Assembly: GCA_964503665.1 (NCBI GenBank)
Contig: CAZDAR010000011.1
Span: forward strand, 1 to 52,338
Direction of reading: 5' to 3'
Source: 40-80 sp964503665
GTDB taxonomy: Bacteria > Bacteroidota > Bacteroidia > Flavobacteriales_D > Crocinitomicaceae
Length of the DNA: 52,338 bases
Part shown: in pieces, positions 1-8,326 of the stretch
How positions within the stretch are numbered: position 1 is the stretch's first letter
Layout of the letters: the number at the start of each line of letters is the position of its first letter
The notes under the pieces: generated by a model
What the model saw: the letters and a program-made list of their open reading frames with translations, nothing else
What the model was told of the DNA's origin: nothing
Databases searched by the model: none
Program-made: the position numbers and the translations under genes

Positions 1-268
1 CAACATTTCCAGAAGAATTGATTTTAGCTATAAATGCATTGTATTTATTTGTAGGTGGTGATATTGAACTGGGAGCATTAATTATTGTTCCGGTATAATT
101 TGATGTTACATATACGTTACCATCATCATCAGCAATAATATCTTGCGCTGCAGATGGTAACGTATTTACGCTATTTGTAATAAATGTCGTCCAAAGCTCT
201 TCTCCTTGAGAAAAAAGAAAATTACTAATTAACAACAATGGTACTATTAGAAATGTTTTCATATTCAT
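1..268 (-). CDS. Secreted beta-propeller (SBBP-like) protein, N-terminal part
   Basis: The reading frame runs off the left edge, so only about the first 89 residues are seen. Two in-frame ATGs (268 and 262) precede a clear type I signal peptide (MKTFLIVPLLLISNFLFSQ). After it comes W-T-T-F followed by a stretch of the type D-I-I-A-D-D-D-G-N-V-Y-V-T, the repeat unit of SBBP/beta-propeller secreted proteins of Bacteroidota. In that group such proteins are commonly large, exported, and end in a T9SS sorting domain; the end of this one is outside the window. It lies 74 nt downstream of mnmE on the same strand. The exact start (262 or 268) is undecided. Confidence 0.7.
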   Translation of the reverse strand, partial: MNMKTFLIVPLLLISNFLFSQGEELWTTFITNSVNTLPSAAQDIIADDDGNVYVTSNYTGTIINAPSSISPPTNKYNAFIAKINSSGNV

Positions 269-342
269 TCTTATTTCGAATCTAAATGTAATGTATTTTT
301 TTTAAAATTCAATTATCAGCGTTTTGTTTTTTTATTGATATT

Positions 343-1710
343 CTATTTCCCGATACAGAACTTACTAAAGATATTCCCTAAAAGATCCTCCGTAGAAATC
401 TCGCCCGTAATATTTCCCAAGTGGTGCATCGCTTGACGAATGTCCATCGCGATGAAATCTCCTGTAATATCTGTCATTAATCCATTGAGTGCTTGCTTTA
501 AAGCAGTCGCAGCTGCCTCTAGTTCCATGACGTGACGTGCATTCGTGATAATCGTTTCGTTTTGTAAGTCGGCGCCATTTGTAATTTGAAGTACCATCCA
601 GTTTTTTAAGGTGTCGATATTGTCTCCTTTTTTGGCACTAATATCGAGTTCATCATCGGCAATTGGATGTGTTTGTAAATCAGACTTGTTGGCGATGACT
701 AAAATACGTTTATCAGGATAGGTCGCTTGAAGGTCTTTTTTCCAAGAACGGACTTCGTTCAAACTATTTTCGATACTTGCATCGGCCATGCATAGAATGA
801 TTTTGGCTTGATGAATCTTTTGTTTGGAACGCTCAATTCCTAAGGCTTCGATTTCTTCAGCGTGTTCGCGAATTCCAGCGGTGTCAATAAGGCGGAATAG
901 AATGCCGTCGATGTTGAGTGTTTCTTCGATAACATCACGAGTCGTTCCTGCAATGGTACTAACAATCGCACGGTCCTCACTTAAAAGTTGGTTGAGCAGT
1001 GTTGATTTACCGGTATTTGGTGCACCAACAATCGCTACAGGGACACCATTTTTAATGGCATTTCCAAGTTCGAAAGATTGTATCAATCGCTCGATGTAAG
1101 TGATAACTTCTCCGACTAATTTCTTCAATTCAGTGCGATCGGCAAATTCCACATCTTCTTCTGCGAAATCTAATTCTAATTCGATTAAACTAGCAAAGTG
1201 AATTAACTTTTCGCGTAAATCTTTCAGTTCATTTGAAAACTGGCCTTTCATCTGCGAAATGGCAATATCGTGCGCTTTTTTGGATTCAGAATGAATTAAA
1301 TCAGCGATGGCTTCGGCTTGTGATAAATCCATTTTACTGTTCATAAATGCACGAAAGGTAAACTCTCCAGGACCTGCCATTCGACACCCTTGACGCACTA
1401 ATAAATGTAAAATCTGCTGTTGAATGTATATCGAACCGTGACACGTGATTTCAATCGTCGGTTCGCCGGTAAAACTTTTGTTTCCTTGAAAAATAGTTAT
1501 CAGTACTTCGTCGATTAGTTCGCCGTTTTCGGATTTTATTGCACCAAAATGAGCCGAGTGAGAAGGGACCTCTTCCAGGTTTTTTGAAAAAATGGAAGAT
1601 CCAATTTTTAAGGCATCTTTTCCAGATGCACGAATGAGCGCAATCGCACCCATGCCGTTTGCTGTGGATAACGCACATATTGTATCTGAAGTATCACCGA
1701 CTGTGTACAT
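343..1710 (-). CDS. mnmE: tRNA modification GTPase MnmE
   Basis: MnmE works with MnmG to install the carboxymethylaminomethyl (or aminomethyl) group on U34 of certain tRNAs. The 455-residue product has the N-terminal tetrahydrofolate-binding domain (starting D-T-I-C-A-L-S-T), a helical domain, and an inserted G domain with the P-loop GAPNTGKST near residue 230, DTAG near 276 and NKSD. It ends in the invariant C-terminal CIGK that carries the catalytic cysteine. A longer frame opens at 1740, but family alignment and a TAnnTTTG box at 1724-1731 support the ATG at 1710. The partner mnmG is at the other end of the window. Confidence 0.97.
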   Translation of the reverse strand: MYTVGDTSDTICALSTANGMGAIALIRASGKDALKIGSSIFSKNLEEVPSHSAHFGAIKSENGELIDEVLITIFQGNKSFTGEPTIEITCHGSIYIQQQILHLLVRQGCRMAGPGEFTFRAFMNSKMDLSQAEAIADLIHSESKKAHDIAISQMKGQFSNELKDLREKLIHFASLIELELDFAEEDVEFADRTELKKLVGEVITYIERLIQSFELGNAIKNGVPVAIVGAPNTGKSTLLNQLLSEDRAIVSTIAGTTRDVIEETLNIDGILFRLIDTAGIREHAEEIEALGIERSKQKIHQAKIILCMADASIENSLNEVRSWKKDLQATYPDKRILVIANKSDLQTHPIADDELDISAKKGDNIDTLKNWMVLQITNGADLQNETIITNARHVMELEAAATALKQALNGLMTDITGDFIAMDIRQAMHHLGNITGEISTEDLLGNIFSKFCIGK

Positions 1711-1723
1711 ATTTTCTTTTTTA

Positions 1724-1731
1724 CAAAGGTA
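1724..1731 (-). promoter_or_regulatory. Promoter -7 box of mnmE
   Basis: TACCTTTG on the minus strand matches the Bacteroidota -7 consensus TAnnTTTG. It lies 13 nt before the ATG at 1710 and just after the hairpin that ends the upstream YceI transcript. I see no convincing -33 TTG. Confidence 0.55.
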
Positions 1732-1740
1732 ATGAAACAA

Positions 1741-1770
1741 AAAGACACGAACCTTTCGATTCGTGCCTTT
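1741..1770 (-). terminator. Rho-independent terminator after the YceI genes
   Basis: Arms AAAGRCACGAA and TTCGTGYCTTT (11 nt, one mismatch) enclose an 8-nt loop. On the minus strand the hairpin is followed by a T-rich run. It sits between the end of the YceI gene (1793) and the mnmE promoter. Confidence 0.6.
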
Positions 1771-1792
1771 CTAAACTAATACTATGAAAAAT

Positions 1793-2311
1793 CTATTTCT
1801 TTTTTAGTGGAATAGTCGCATTAATTTTGATGATTATTCCCACATCATTGTCGGGGTCTCCAATTCCATACTCCGTTCTATCGACTGAAAATTTTGCATT
1901 CAACGTATTTTTTTCAAACGTAAAAGGAATGGTAATTAATTTTCTCACACCATGCATTTGCAAATAACCCGTAACCTCATATCCAGTTTCTGTTTTTTTA
2001 AATCCATCTGAGTTAGAGATGAATTTAATGTACGGATGTTCGCTTGCATTAAACCAATCTGCTCCTTTTGCATGGGAATTCTTCAAAAAATTTCCGGTAG
2101 CGATCGATTCAATTTTGATCACTAAAACAAACTTGGAAGCACTGATGTTTTCAGGGTCAAAAGTAATATTACCTGTTAGTTCTTCGAATTTGCCCGATAC
2201 ACTCTTACTAGAAAATGCCACTTTATACTTCGGTGCAATCGTCCATTCTTGTGCGAATGCTGAAAGCCCAATAAAGGCGATCAAAAATAGGGTAGATAGT
2301 TTCTTTGTCAT
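1793..2311 (-). CDS. YceI-like secreted lipid-binding protein
   Basis: A 172-residue YceI-family protein with a signal peptide (residues 1-20, ending S-A-F-A-Q). The family folds as a lipocalin-like barrel that binds isoprenoid-type lipids; the ligand here is unknown. Family features seen are the opening W-T-I-A-P-K-Y-K-V-A-F, G-N-I-T-F-D-P, W-F-N-A-S-E-H-P-Y-I-K-F, and a C-terminal strand with D-R-T-E-Y-G-I-G-D. It lies 6 nt downstream of another YceI gene, so the two are probably one transcript ended by the hairpin at 1741-1770. It is more divergent than its neighbour. Confidence 0.85.
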   Translation of the reverse strand: MTKKLSTLFLIAFIGLSAFAQEWTIAPKYKVAFSSKSVSGKFEELTGNITFDPENISASKFVLVIKIESIATGNFLKNSHAKGADWFNASEHPYIKFISNSDGFKKTETGYEVTGYLQMHGVRKLITIPFTFEKNTLNAKFSVDRTEYGIGDPDNDVGIIIKINATIPLKKK

Positions 2312-2317
2312 CGGAGA

Positions 2318-2902
2318 TTATTCTGTCACGGTGAATTCCATGTCTGCCATGAAACGTATTTCGTTGCTTACCACTGCATCAGGGAAACTTTCACCAACAC
2401 CGAAATCTTTACGCTTCAATTCACCTGTAAATTTCATTCCAATTTTCTTCTCCTTCGAGTCTGGATTAACCATTTCACCCGTTTTCTCAGCATTTAAAGT
2501 AATGCTTTTAGTTACACCATGAAGGGTGAAATCACCTACAATCGTATAGTTCTCTCCTTTTCCTTTCTTAACGGAAGTAGAAACAAATGTAATTTCAGGA
2601 TATTTTGTTACGTCTAGGAAGTCAGCAGACTTCACATGGTTGTCTCTTTTTTCCACACGTGTATCGATAGAAGCAGACTCGGCAGTAAACTCAATTACTG
2701 CATCTGAAAGATCCGCTTTCGTTCCAGTAATTTTTGTATCATACTTCTTAAACATTCCGTTAAAGTCCGCAATTCCCATGTGCTTAACCGTGAAGATAAA
2801 ACTTGAGTGAACACTATCTTGCTCAAGTGTAAAGTTTGTCGCTGTTGCAAAAGACATCAGTCCTACTGCAAGTGCTATAATACTAATTTTTAATTTTTTC
2901 AT
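2318..2902 (-). CDS. YceI family protein
   Basis: A periplasmic or secreted YceI-domain protein of 194 residues when started at 2902 (MKKLKISIIALAVGLMSFA, a signal peptide). A frame upstream to 2977 exists, but it would bury the signal peptide and run across the promoter box at 2924-2931. Family signatures are H-S-S-F-I-F-T-V-K-H-M-G-I-A, R-D-N-H-V-K-S-A-D-F-L-D-V-T-K-Y-P-E-I-T-F, and F-T-L-H-G-V-T-K. The C-terminus has the usual R-K-D-F-G-V-G. It is probably the first gene of a two-gene operon with the YceI gene 6 nt downstream. Confidence 0.93.
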   Translation of the reverse strand: MKKLKISIIALAVGLMSFATATNFTLEQDSVHSSFIFTVKHMGIADFNGMFKKYDTKITGTKADLSDAVIEFTAESASIDTRVEKRDNHVKSADFLDVTKYPEITFVSTSVKKGKGENYTIVGDFTLHGVTKSITLNAEKTGEMVNPDSKEKKIGMKFTGELKRKDFGVGESFPDAVVSNEIRFMADMEFTVTE

Positions 2903-2923
2903 GTTTTTTTTTTTAAAGATAGA

Positions 2924-2931
2924 CAAACTTA
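2924..2931 (-). promoter_or_regulatory. Promoter -7 box of the YceI operon
   Basis: TAAGTTTG on the minus strand fits TAnnTTTG and lies 21 nt before the ATG at 2902. Just upstream, at 2944-2955, is the perfect 12-nt palindrome TTACCACGGTAA, which could be an operator. Confidence 0.5.
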
Positions 2932-3078
2932 CGAAATATAATGTTACCACGGTAATTATTTTGCATATTTTAAACAATTAATCCATTTTATCTCTACCCT
3001 TTTTCCATAGGAATGAAGGAATCACAATAAAATTCATTCAAAAACTATCTTTATTTTCATACGCTAGATTTATTTCAG

Positions 3079-3108
3079 TAAATTTGCCTTCTAAGAAGTA
3101 TAATTTTG
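3079..3108 (+). promoter_or_regulatory. Promoter region of tatA-gatA
   Basis: Two boxes fit the -7 consensus: TAAATTTG at 3079-3086 and TAATTTTG at 3101-3108. The second ends only 6 nt before the ATG, which would give a near-leaderless message; the first would give a short leader. Confidence 0.4.
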
Positions 3109-3114
3109 TAGATT

Positions 3115-3312
3115 ATGAATAATGTTGTAGAAGCAGGAGTAGTTGGACCTTGGCAATTTGCTATCGTAATTGTAGCACTCTTACTCCTTTTTGGAGGTAA
3201 AAAAATTCCTGAACTAATGAAAGGCTTAGGAAAAGGAATGAAAGAGTTTAAGGACGCTACAAAAGGCGAAGGAGAAAAAGAAGTCGAGAAAAAAGAGGGG
3301 GAGTCAAAATAA
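3115..3312 (+). CDS. tatA: Twin-arginine translocase subunit TatA/TatE
   Basis: A 65-residue TatA-type protein, the pore-forming component of twin-arginine export of folded proteins. It has one N-terminal transmembrane helix (about residues 12-28, W-Q-F-A-I-V-I-V-A-L-L-L-L-F) followed at once by the family hinge and amphipathic helix F-G-G-K-K-I-P-E-L-M-K-G-L-G-K-G, then a charged Lys/Glu tail. No tatC or tatB is adjacent. It lies 9 nt upstream of gatA and is probably cotranscribed with it. Confidence 0.95.
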   Translation: MNNVVEAGVVGPWQFAIVIVALLLLFGGKKIPELMKGLGKGMKEFKDATKGEGEKEVEKKEGESK

Positions 3313-3321
3313 CCGAACTAT

Positions 3322-4740
3322 ATGTACAAGAATTTTGCTGAAGTAAAAAACACACTTGCTTCTGGTAAGTCTGTATTGGATATTGTTGATGCGTACTTGC
3401 AGTCAATTACTGAGAGGAAACATCTCGATGCTTTCTTAGAAGTTTTTGAACAAACGGCGCGTCAACAAGCAAAAATTGTAGACGAAAAGAGAGCGAATGG
3501 AAAAGCAGGTCGTTTAGCTGGTATGGTTATCGGTATTAAAGATAATATTTGCTATAAAAACCATAAAGTATCTGCGTCTTCCAAAATCTTAGAAAATTTC
3601 GAATCACTATATACTGCCACCGCGTTACAACGTTTAATCGATGAAGATGCGATTGTCATCGGTCGTTTAAATTGCGATGAATTTGCCATGGGCAGTTCCA
3701 ATGAAAATTCAGCTTACGGGCGAGTTTTAAATCCAATTAAGGAAGACCGTGTTCCTGGTGGGTCTTCTGGAGGTTCCGCTTCGGCTGTTGCGGCAAATTT
3801 ATGCACCGTCGCTTTGGGTTCTGACACGGGAGGTTCGATTCGTCAACCAGCATCGTTTACGGGAACCTATGGTATAAAACCGACTTACGGACGTGTTTCT
3901 CGTTATGGATTAATCGCCTACGCTTCTTCATTCGACCAAATAGGTGCTTTCTCCAATAATTTAGAGGATGTGGCGTTGGTTACAGAAATTATGGCGGGAA
4001 AAGATGAGGCCGACAGTACTTCATCCAGTGAAGCTGGTGGTAATTATACCCCGAGTTTACCTGCCAAAAAATTAAAAATCGCCCGCATAAAGGAATATGT
4101 TGAAAACGATGGCATTCATCCAACAATAAATGCGGCTTTCGATAAATTATTTTCCGATTTAAAAGCGGAAGGACATGAAGTCATCGATTTCTCTTTCCCC
4201 TATTTAGATTATATGGTTCCTGCTTATTACGTATTAACAACGGCAGAAGCTTCTTCTAACTTGTCAAGGTTTGATGGTGTTCATTACGGCTATCGTTCAC
4301 CGAATGCACAAGGAACAGAAGAGATCTATAAAAAATCCCGTTCAGAAGGTTTTGGACCAGAAGTAAAGCGTCGTATCATGACGGGCACGTTTGTATTGTC
4401 GCATGAATATTACGATGCGTATTACACGAAAGCACAAAAAGTACGTCGTGTTTTACAAGAAAAGACCAATGAGATATTAAGTAAAGTGGATTTTGTCTTA
4501 ATGCCAACGACACCAAACGTGGCGTTTAAACATGACTCTATCTCTGATCCGATTGAAATGTATTTACAAGATATTTTCACCGTTCACGCGAACTTAACGG
4601 GACATCCAGCGATTTCGATTCCACATTTGGTGAAAATTGATGAACTTCCATTCGGCGTTCAGTTAATGACGGACTTTTTTAAAGAAAAAGAATTATTTGA
4701 TTATTCAAAATTAATAGAAAAACATATCTGCGATTCATGA
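3322..4740 (+). CDS. gatA: Asp-tRNA(Asn)/Glu-tRNA(Gln) amidotransferase subunit A
   Basis: GatA (472 residues) releases ammonia from glutamine so that GatCAB can convert mischarged Glu-tRNA(Gln) or Asp-tRNA(Asn) to the correct aminoacyl-tRNA. The amidase-signature triad is present: Lys73 (G-I-K-D-N), Ser148 in G-G-S-S-G-G-S, and nucleophile Ser172 in D-T-G-G-S-I-R-Q-P. The C-terminal half carries the Y-R-S-P-N and R-R-I-M-T-G-T-F blocks of bacterial GatA. gatB and gatC are not in the window. Its stop overlaps the next start (ATGA at 4737-4740), so the two are translationally coupled. Confidence 0.97.
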   Translation: MYKNFAEVKNTLASGKSVLDIVDAYLQSITERKHLDAFLEVFEQTARQQAKIVDEKRANGKAGRLAGMVIGIKDNICYKNHKVSASSKILENFESLYTATALQRLIDEDAIVIGRLNCDEFAMGSSNENSAYGRVLNPIKEDRVPGGSSGGSASAVAANLCTVALGSDTGGSIRQPASFTGTYGIKPTYGRVSRYGLIAYASSFDQIGAFSNNLEDVALVTEIMAGKDEADSTSSSEAGGNYTPSLPAKKLKIARIKEYVENDGIHPTINAAFDKLFSDLKAEGHEVIDFSFPYLDYMVPAYYVLTTAEASSNLSRFDGVHYGYRSPNAQGTEEIYKKSRSEGFGPEVKRRIMTGTFVLSHEYYDAYYTKAQKVRRVLQEKTNEILSKVDFVLMPTTPNVAFKHDSISDPIEMYLQDIFTVHANLTGHPAISIPHLVKIDELPFGVQLMTDFFKEKELFDYSKLIEKHICDS

Positions 4741-6452
4741 GGTTTTTAGTCACTTTCATAGTAACGTTTTTTATTTTCGGTGCTTTTGGACAAGTTCGAC
4801 AACCAAAACCCGTGGAGAAAGATTCACTCAGTAGTGATGTGTTTATTGACTTAATAGAAACTACTTTATTTGACTATTACGGTGAAGTCTCCAAACTTCC
4901 CAATTATGAAACAATTCTCAACGATCTGGAAACGGAATCAATAGATAATATTTCAGATGAAGAAATTTGCAAGCGGATTAAAGCCATGAATGAACTTTCT
5001 GCGTTTAAATTTGATTGCAATCGTATCGTTATTGATGCCATCAGAGGATTTATAAAATCGCGTAAATCGTTTACTAGCATTTGTTTGGGTCGCTCAACTA
5101 TTTATTTTGATATGTATGAAGAGTACTTCAACAAATACGATATTCCGAAAAATTTAAAATATTTATCTGTCATTGAAAGTGCATTGAGTCCTCGCATTAA
5201 ATCACGCGCTGGAGCATTAGGCTTGTGGCAGTTTATGTACGGAACAGGGAAAATGTATGGTTTAAAAGACAATTCCTACTTTGATGAACGTATGGATCCA
5301 CGAAAGGCAACTGATGCTGCTTGTCGATATTTGAAGAAATTACATGCTATTTATGCCGATTGGAATTTAGCTTTAGCAGCGTATAATGCAGGACCTGGAA
5401 ATGTTAATCGTGCGATTCGTAGAGCTGGTGGTAAAGTATCATATTGGGCCATTCGTCCTTATTTGCCAAAAGAAACACAACAATACGTTCCTCGTTTTAT
5501 TGCGGCGACCTATTTATTTGTCTACGCAAAGCAACATCACATTACAGCAACACCTTCCCCTTATACATATTATCAATTGGATACGATGTGCTTGAAAAAA
5601 GGCGTTCAGATGAGTGATATTTCTAATTTAATCAATTGGGATATCGACAGTATTAAGTATTTCAATCCAACCTATAAAGGGACTTACATTCCTAAAACGG
5701 AACCAAGTCAATGTATTACAGGACCATTAATGTATATTGGAAAGTTGGTGAGTTTAGAAGATTCTCTTTACAATGCTTCTGGTAGCTCAGAAGGTCTTGT
5801 GGAAAATAACTCACAAGATGCGTCGGATTTATACCCCTTAAGTACAACGATTGTTTATGAGAATCATACGGTGAAAGCAGGCGAAACACTTTCTAGTATT
5901 GCCACGAAGTACAATATTTCATTAGCACTTCTAAAACAAGAGAACAAGCTAACGACGAATACAGTTACTGTGAATCAAGTGCTGAAAATACCTCGAAAAG
6001 TAATTAGCACTACCAATTCTTCAGGGCAAGAAGTCCGTTTGGTGTATGATACCGTTTATTATGATACCGTTTATACGAAAATTCATACCGTTCAACGAAA
6101 TGAAAATTTACAAGTCATTGCAGACATTTACAAAGTGGAAAAAGATTCCATTATGGCGTGGAATGATTTAACCGATAAATGGATTAATATCGGCCAAAAG
6201 TTAACCATCTACGAAAAAGGAAAAGCCTATAAATTGGGAGAGATGAAACAAAAAGTAATCACACCTTCCACTCCAAAATCAACGAATCCAACACCAGCAG
6301 TAGCAAAACCACAATATTACATCGTTCGCTCAGGCGATTTATTCAATCGAATAGCAACCAAATACGGATTATCACAAGCACAGTTGCAAAAATTAAATCC
6401 GCGTGTTAATCCGAGTAGAATCACTGTTGGACAAAAATTACGCATCAAATGA
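4737..6452 (+). CDS. MltD-like lytic transglycosylase with three LysM domains
   Basis: A 571-residue exported peptidoglycan lytic transglycosylase. Layout: signal peptide (1-19, ending F-G-A-F-G-Q), an SLT domain with catalytic Glu147 in S-V-I-E-S-A-L followed by G-A-L-G-L-W-Q-F-M and A-A-Y-N-A-G-P-G-N-V, then three LysM modules at about 376-421, 441-488 and 527-571 for glycan binding. This is the arrangement of MltD, which cleaves the MurNAc-GlcNAc bond with 1,6-anhydro product formation. It overlaps gatA by ATGA and overlaps the following HAD gene in the same way, so gatA, this gene and the phosphatase form one coupled unit. Confidence 0.93.
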   Translation: MRFLVTFIVTFFIFGAFGQVRQPKPVEKDSLSSDVFIDLIETTLFDYYGEVSKLPNYETILNDLETESIDNISDEEICKRIKAMNELSAFKFDCNRIVIDAIRGFIKSRKSFTSICLGRSTIYFDMYEEYFNKYDIPKNLKYLSVIESALSPRIKSRAGALGLWQFMYGTGKMYGLKDNSYFDERMDPRKATDAACRYLKKLHAIYADWNLALAAYNAGPGNVNRAIRRAGGKVSYWAIRPYLPKETQQYVPRFIAATYLFVYAKQHHITATPSPYTYYQLDTMCLKKGVQMSDISNLINWDIDSIKYFNPTYKGTYIPKTEPSQCITGPLMYIGKLVSLEDSLYNASGSSEGLVENNSQDASDLYPLSTTIVYENHTVKAGETLSSIATKYNISLALLKQENKLTTNTVTVNQVLKIPRKVISTTNSSGQEVRLVYDTVYYDTVYTKIHTVQRNENLQVIADIYKVEKDSIMAWNDLTDKWINIGQKLTIYEKGKAYKLGEMKQKVITPSTPKSTNPTPAVAKPQYYIVRSGDLFNRIATKYGLSQAQLQKLNPRVNPSRITVGQKLRIK

Positions 6453-7072
6453 ACCTAGAAAATATAAACACTATTATCTTCGATTTAGGGGGTGTTGTAT
6501 TAGACATCGATTATCACTTGACACAAAGTTCTTTCGAAAAATTAGGATTAACGAATTTTCAAGATCACTTCACACAGGCGGCTCAGTCTGGTCTTTTTGA
6601 TGATTATGAAATTGGCGCTATTTCTAGTGCTCATTTTGTCAATAAAGTATTGGAATTTATGCCGGAAGGAACAAATCCTAACAAAGTTGTTCACGCTTGG
6701 AATGCCATGATAAAGGAAATTCCAGCCGAAAATTTGACGCTTTTAAAACAGCTGAAAGAAAAATACCAACTTATTGCATTGAGTAATACAAACGAATTGC
6801 ACATCGACTTTTTTGAAGGGAAATTACACAAGCACGGAAAAGAGCTACAAATGACCGATTTCTTTCATCATGCTCATTATTCCTCCCAATTAGGAATGCG
6901 CAAACCGAATCCAGAGACTTTTCAAAAAGTATGTGATTTACACCAACTCGACAAAACAAAAACATTGTTTATTGACGACACGATTCGCCACATTCATGGT
7001 GCTGAAGAATGTGGGTTGAATACGTTTCATTTTACGGATGGTGCGTATCAGTTGAGTCAACTTTTCTCCTGA
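6449..7072 (+). CDS. HAD-superfamily phosphatase (YihX-like)
   Basis: A 207-residue haloacid-dehalogenase-type hydrolase, probably cytoplasmic. Motif I is F-D-L-G-G-V-V-L-D-I-D with the nucleophilic Asp in F-D; motif II is A-L-S-N-T-N; motif III has the Lys of G-M-R-K-P-N-P; motif IV is F-I-D-D-T. The D-x-G form of motif I with L-D-I-D after it is typical of the YihX (alpha-D-glucose-1-phosphate phosphatase) branch, but substrates in this family cannot be read from sequence. The start overlaps the preceding stop (ATGA). Its 3' end overlaps the convergent mce gene by 16 nt, leaving no room for a terminator. Confidence 0.9.
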   Translation: MNLENINTIIFDLGGVVLDIDYHLTQSSFEKLGLTNFQDHFTQAAQSGLFDDYEIGAISSAHFVNKVLEFMPEGTNPNKVVHAWNAMIKEIPAENLTLLKQLKEKYQLIALSNTNELHIDFFEGKLHKHGKELQMTDFFHHAHYSSQLGMRKPNPETFQKVCDLHQLDKTKTLFIDDTIRHIHGAEECGLNTFHFTDGAYQLSQLFS

Positions 7073-7461
7073 CACAATTCCACTAAAATTCCATCTGTTG
7101 ATTTTGGATGCAAAAAAGCGATGATTTTATTATCCGCTCCACTTTTTGGTGTTTCGTTAATCAGTTGAAACCCTTCCGCTTTTAGTCGTTCTATTTCAGC
7201 GTAAATATCTACTACATCAAAAGCGATATGATGAATTCCTGGACCCTTTTTGGCAATGAATTTATGAATGGGCGAACTTTCGTCGGTTGCTTCTAACAAT
7301 TCGATTTTGGAATCACCAATTTGAAAAAAAGCAGTTTTGACATTTTCGGAAACTACTTCTTCAATCTTATAACATTTACTTCCTAGTAAAGCTTCGTAGA
7401 TTTTGGCGGATTCTTCGATATTGTTAACGGCAATGCCTAAATGTTCAATTTTTCTCATCAT
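7057..7461 (-). CDS. mce: Methylmalonyl-CoA epimerase
   Basis: A 134-residue vicinal-oxygen-chelate protein that interconverts (2R)- and (2S)-methylmalonyl-CoA in propionate metabolism. It opens with R-K-I-E-H-L-G-I-A-V, contains I-E-L-L-E, G-P-G-I-H-H-I-A-F-D-V, and closes with G-I-L-V-E-L, which carry the metal-binding His and Glu residues. Length matches the family. It is translationally coupled to the gene upstream (ATGA at 7458-7461) and runs convergently into the HAD gene. The mutase subunits are not in this window. Confidence 0.93.
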   Translation of the reverse strand: MMRKIEHLGIAVNNIEESAKIYEALLGSKCYKIEEVVSENVKTAFFQIGDSKIELLEATDESSPIHKFIAKKGPGIHHIAFDVVDIYAEIERLKAEGFQLINETPKSGADNKIIAFLHPKSTDGILVELCQEKS

Positions 7462-8261
7462 TTTTTAATTATTGTTTCCTTTTTAGTATCGTAATATAGC
7501 GTATAAAAGCCACTCTTTAAGTTGGTGACATCTATTTGTTCTCCAAACCCTTCCTTGACCGTGACACCATTTAAATCGTTTAATCGATATAAAGTAGCTA
7601 CTGGTTTGAGATAAGCGATAAAGCGAATATTCTTATCCACAGAAGTAGAAAGTAAGTGGCAATTTTGTTCTTTTAGATCTTCCATTGGAAAATAATCAAA
7701 TGAATTTTTTATGTTTGTTTTTGAAATTCTAAAAAGATTTTTTCCACTAATAACAAAAGGTAATGTATATTCATACGTCTGATTACCTAAGCCTTTACTA
7801 TCAATTTCTGCAATTTTCACCCATTTGTTTTTATAGAGAATTTCTAACAAAATTGGTGAGAGTAAAGTGTTGTTTTGAACTTGCCAAGAGAGTTTACCTT
7901 CTTCTAATTTTAGATGAACGAATTTAGCAGGTTCTTTCGACATAAAATCCTCCTTGTTGTAGATGATCAGTTGGCAACTAGCTCCATGATCGATGGTCAT
8001 TGTAAAGAAATCATTCTCACGTAGTCCAATTAATGACATGTCAACTTCTAAATAATTATCCGAAATGTTAAAAGGATATAGTTCCCCATTGATGGTAATT
8101 CGATTGATGCACGTTCCAAAAAAATCAATCGAGATTGGATTGTTGAGAATCATTTTCTTTCCTGAATATACACCATCAAAAACGAGCTGTTGGGCATTTA
8201 AAAAACCACAGAAAAGGAATAAAACCGCAAAAATTAACGTTGTTTTTCTGATTTTGTCCAT
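7458..8261 (-). CDS. Exported protein of unknown function with T9SS-like C-terminus
   Basis: A 267-residue protein not recognised by name. It has a signal peptide (residues 1-23, ending F-L-N-A-Q) and a beta-rich body. The last about 65 residues (Y-R-L-N-D-L-N-G-V ... N-L-K-S-G-F-Y-T-L-Y-Y ... I-I-K-K) have the pattern of a type A T9SS sorting domain: a D-x-x-G turn, an L-x-S-G-x-Y strand and a basic end. This suggests export across the outer membrane and surface attachment or release. Its coupling to mce (4-nt overlap) looks positional rather than functional. Confidence 0.6.
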   Translation of the reverse strand: MDKIRKTTLIFAVLFLFCGFLNAQQLVFDGVYSGKKMILNNPISIDFFGTCINRITINGELYPFNISDNYLEVDMSLIGLRENDFFTMTIDHGASCQLIIYNKEDFMSKEPAKFVHLKLEEGKLSWQVQNNTLLSPILLEILYKNKWVKIAEIDSKGLGNQTYEYTLPFVISGKNLFRISKTNIKNSFDYFPMEDLKEQNCHLLSTSVDKNIRFIAYLKPVATLYRLNDLNGVTVKEGFGEQIDVTNLKSGFYTLYYDTKKETIIKK

Positions 8262-8326
8262 AATCGGAAATAAATGATAAATTTAAAACTTAATTGCGTT
8301 ACATTTTCATTAATGACAAAATTTCC

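Noticed and set aside
824..1099. Open frame on the plus strand inside mnmE
   Set aside because: Antisense to a well-conserved gene; no start signal and no recognisable protein.
1440..1455. CACGTG at the left end as a further parS site
   Set aside because: Flanking bases (GTGACACGTGATTT) lack the GTTTC/GAAAC arms.
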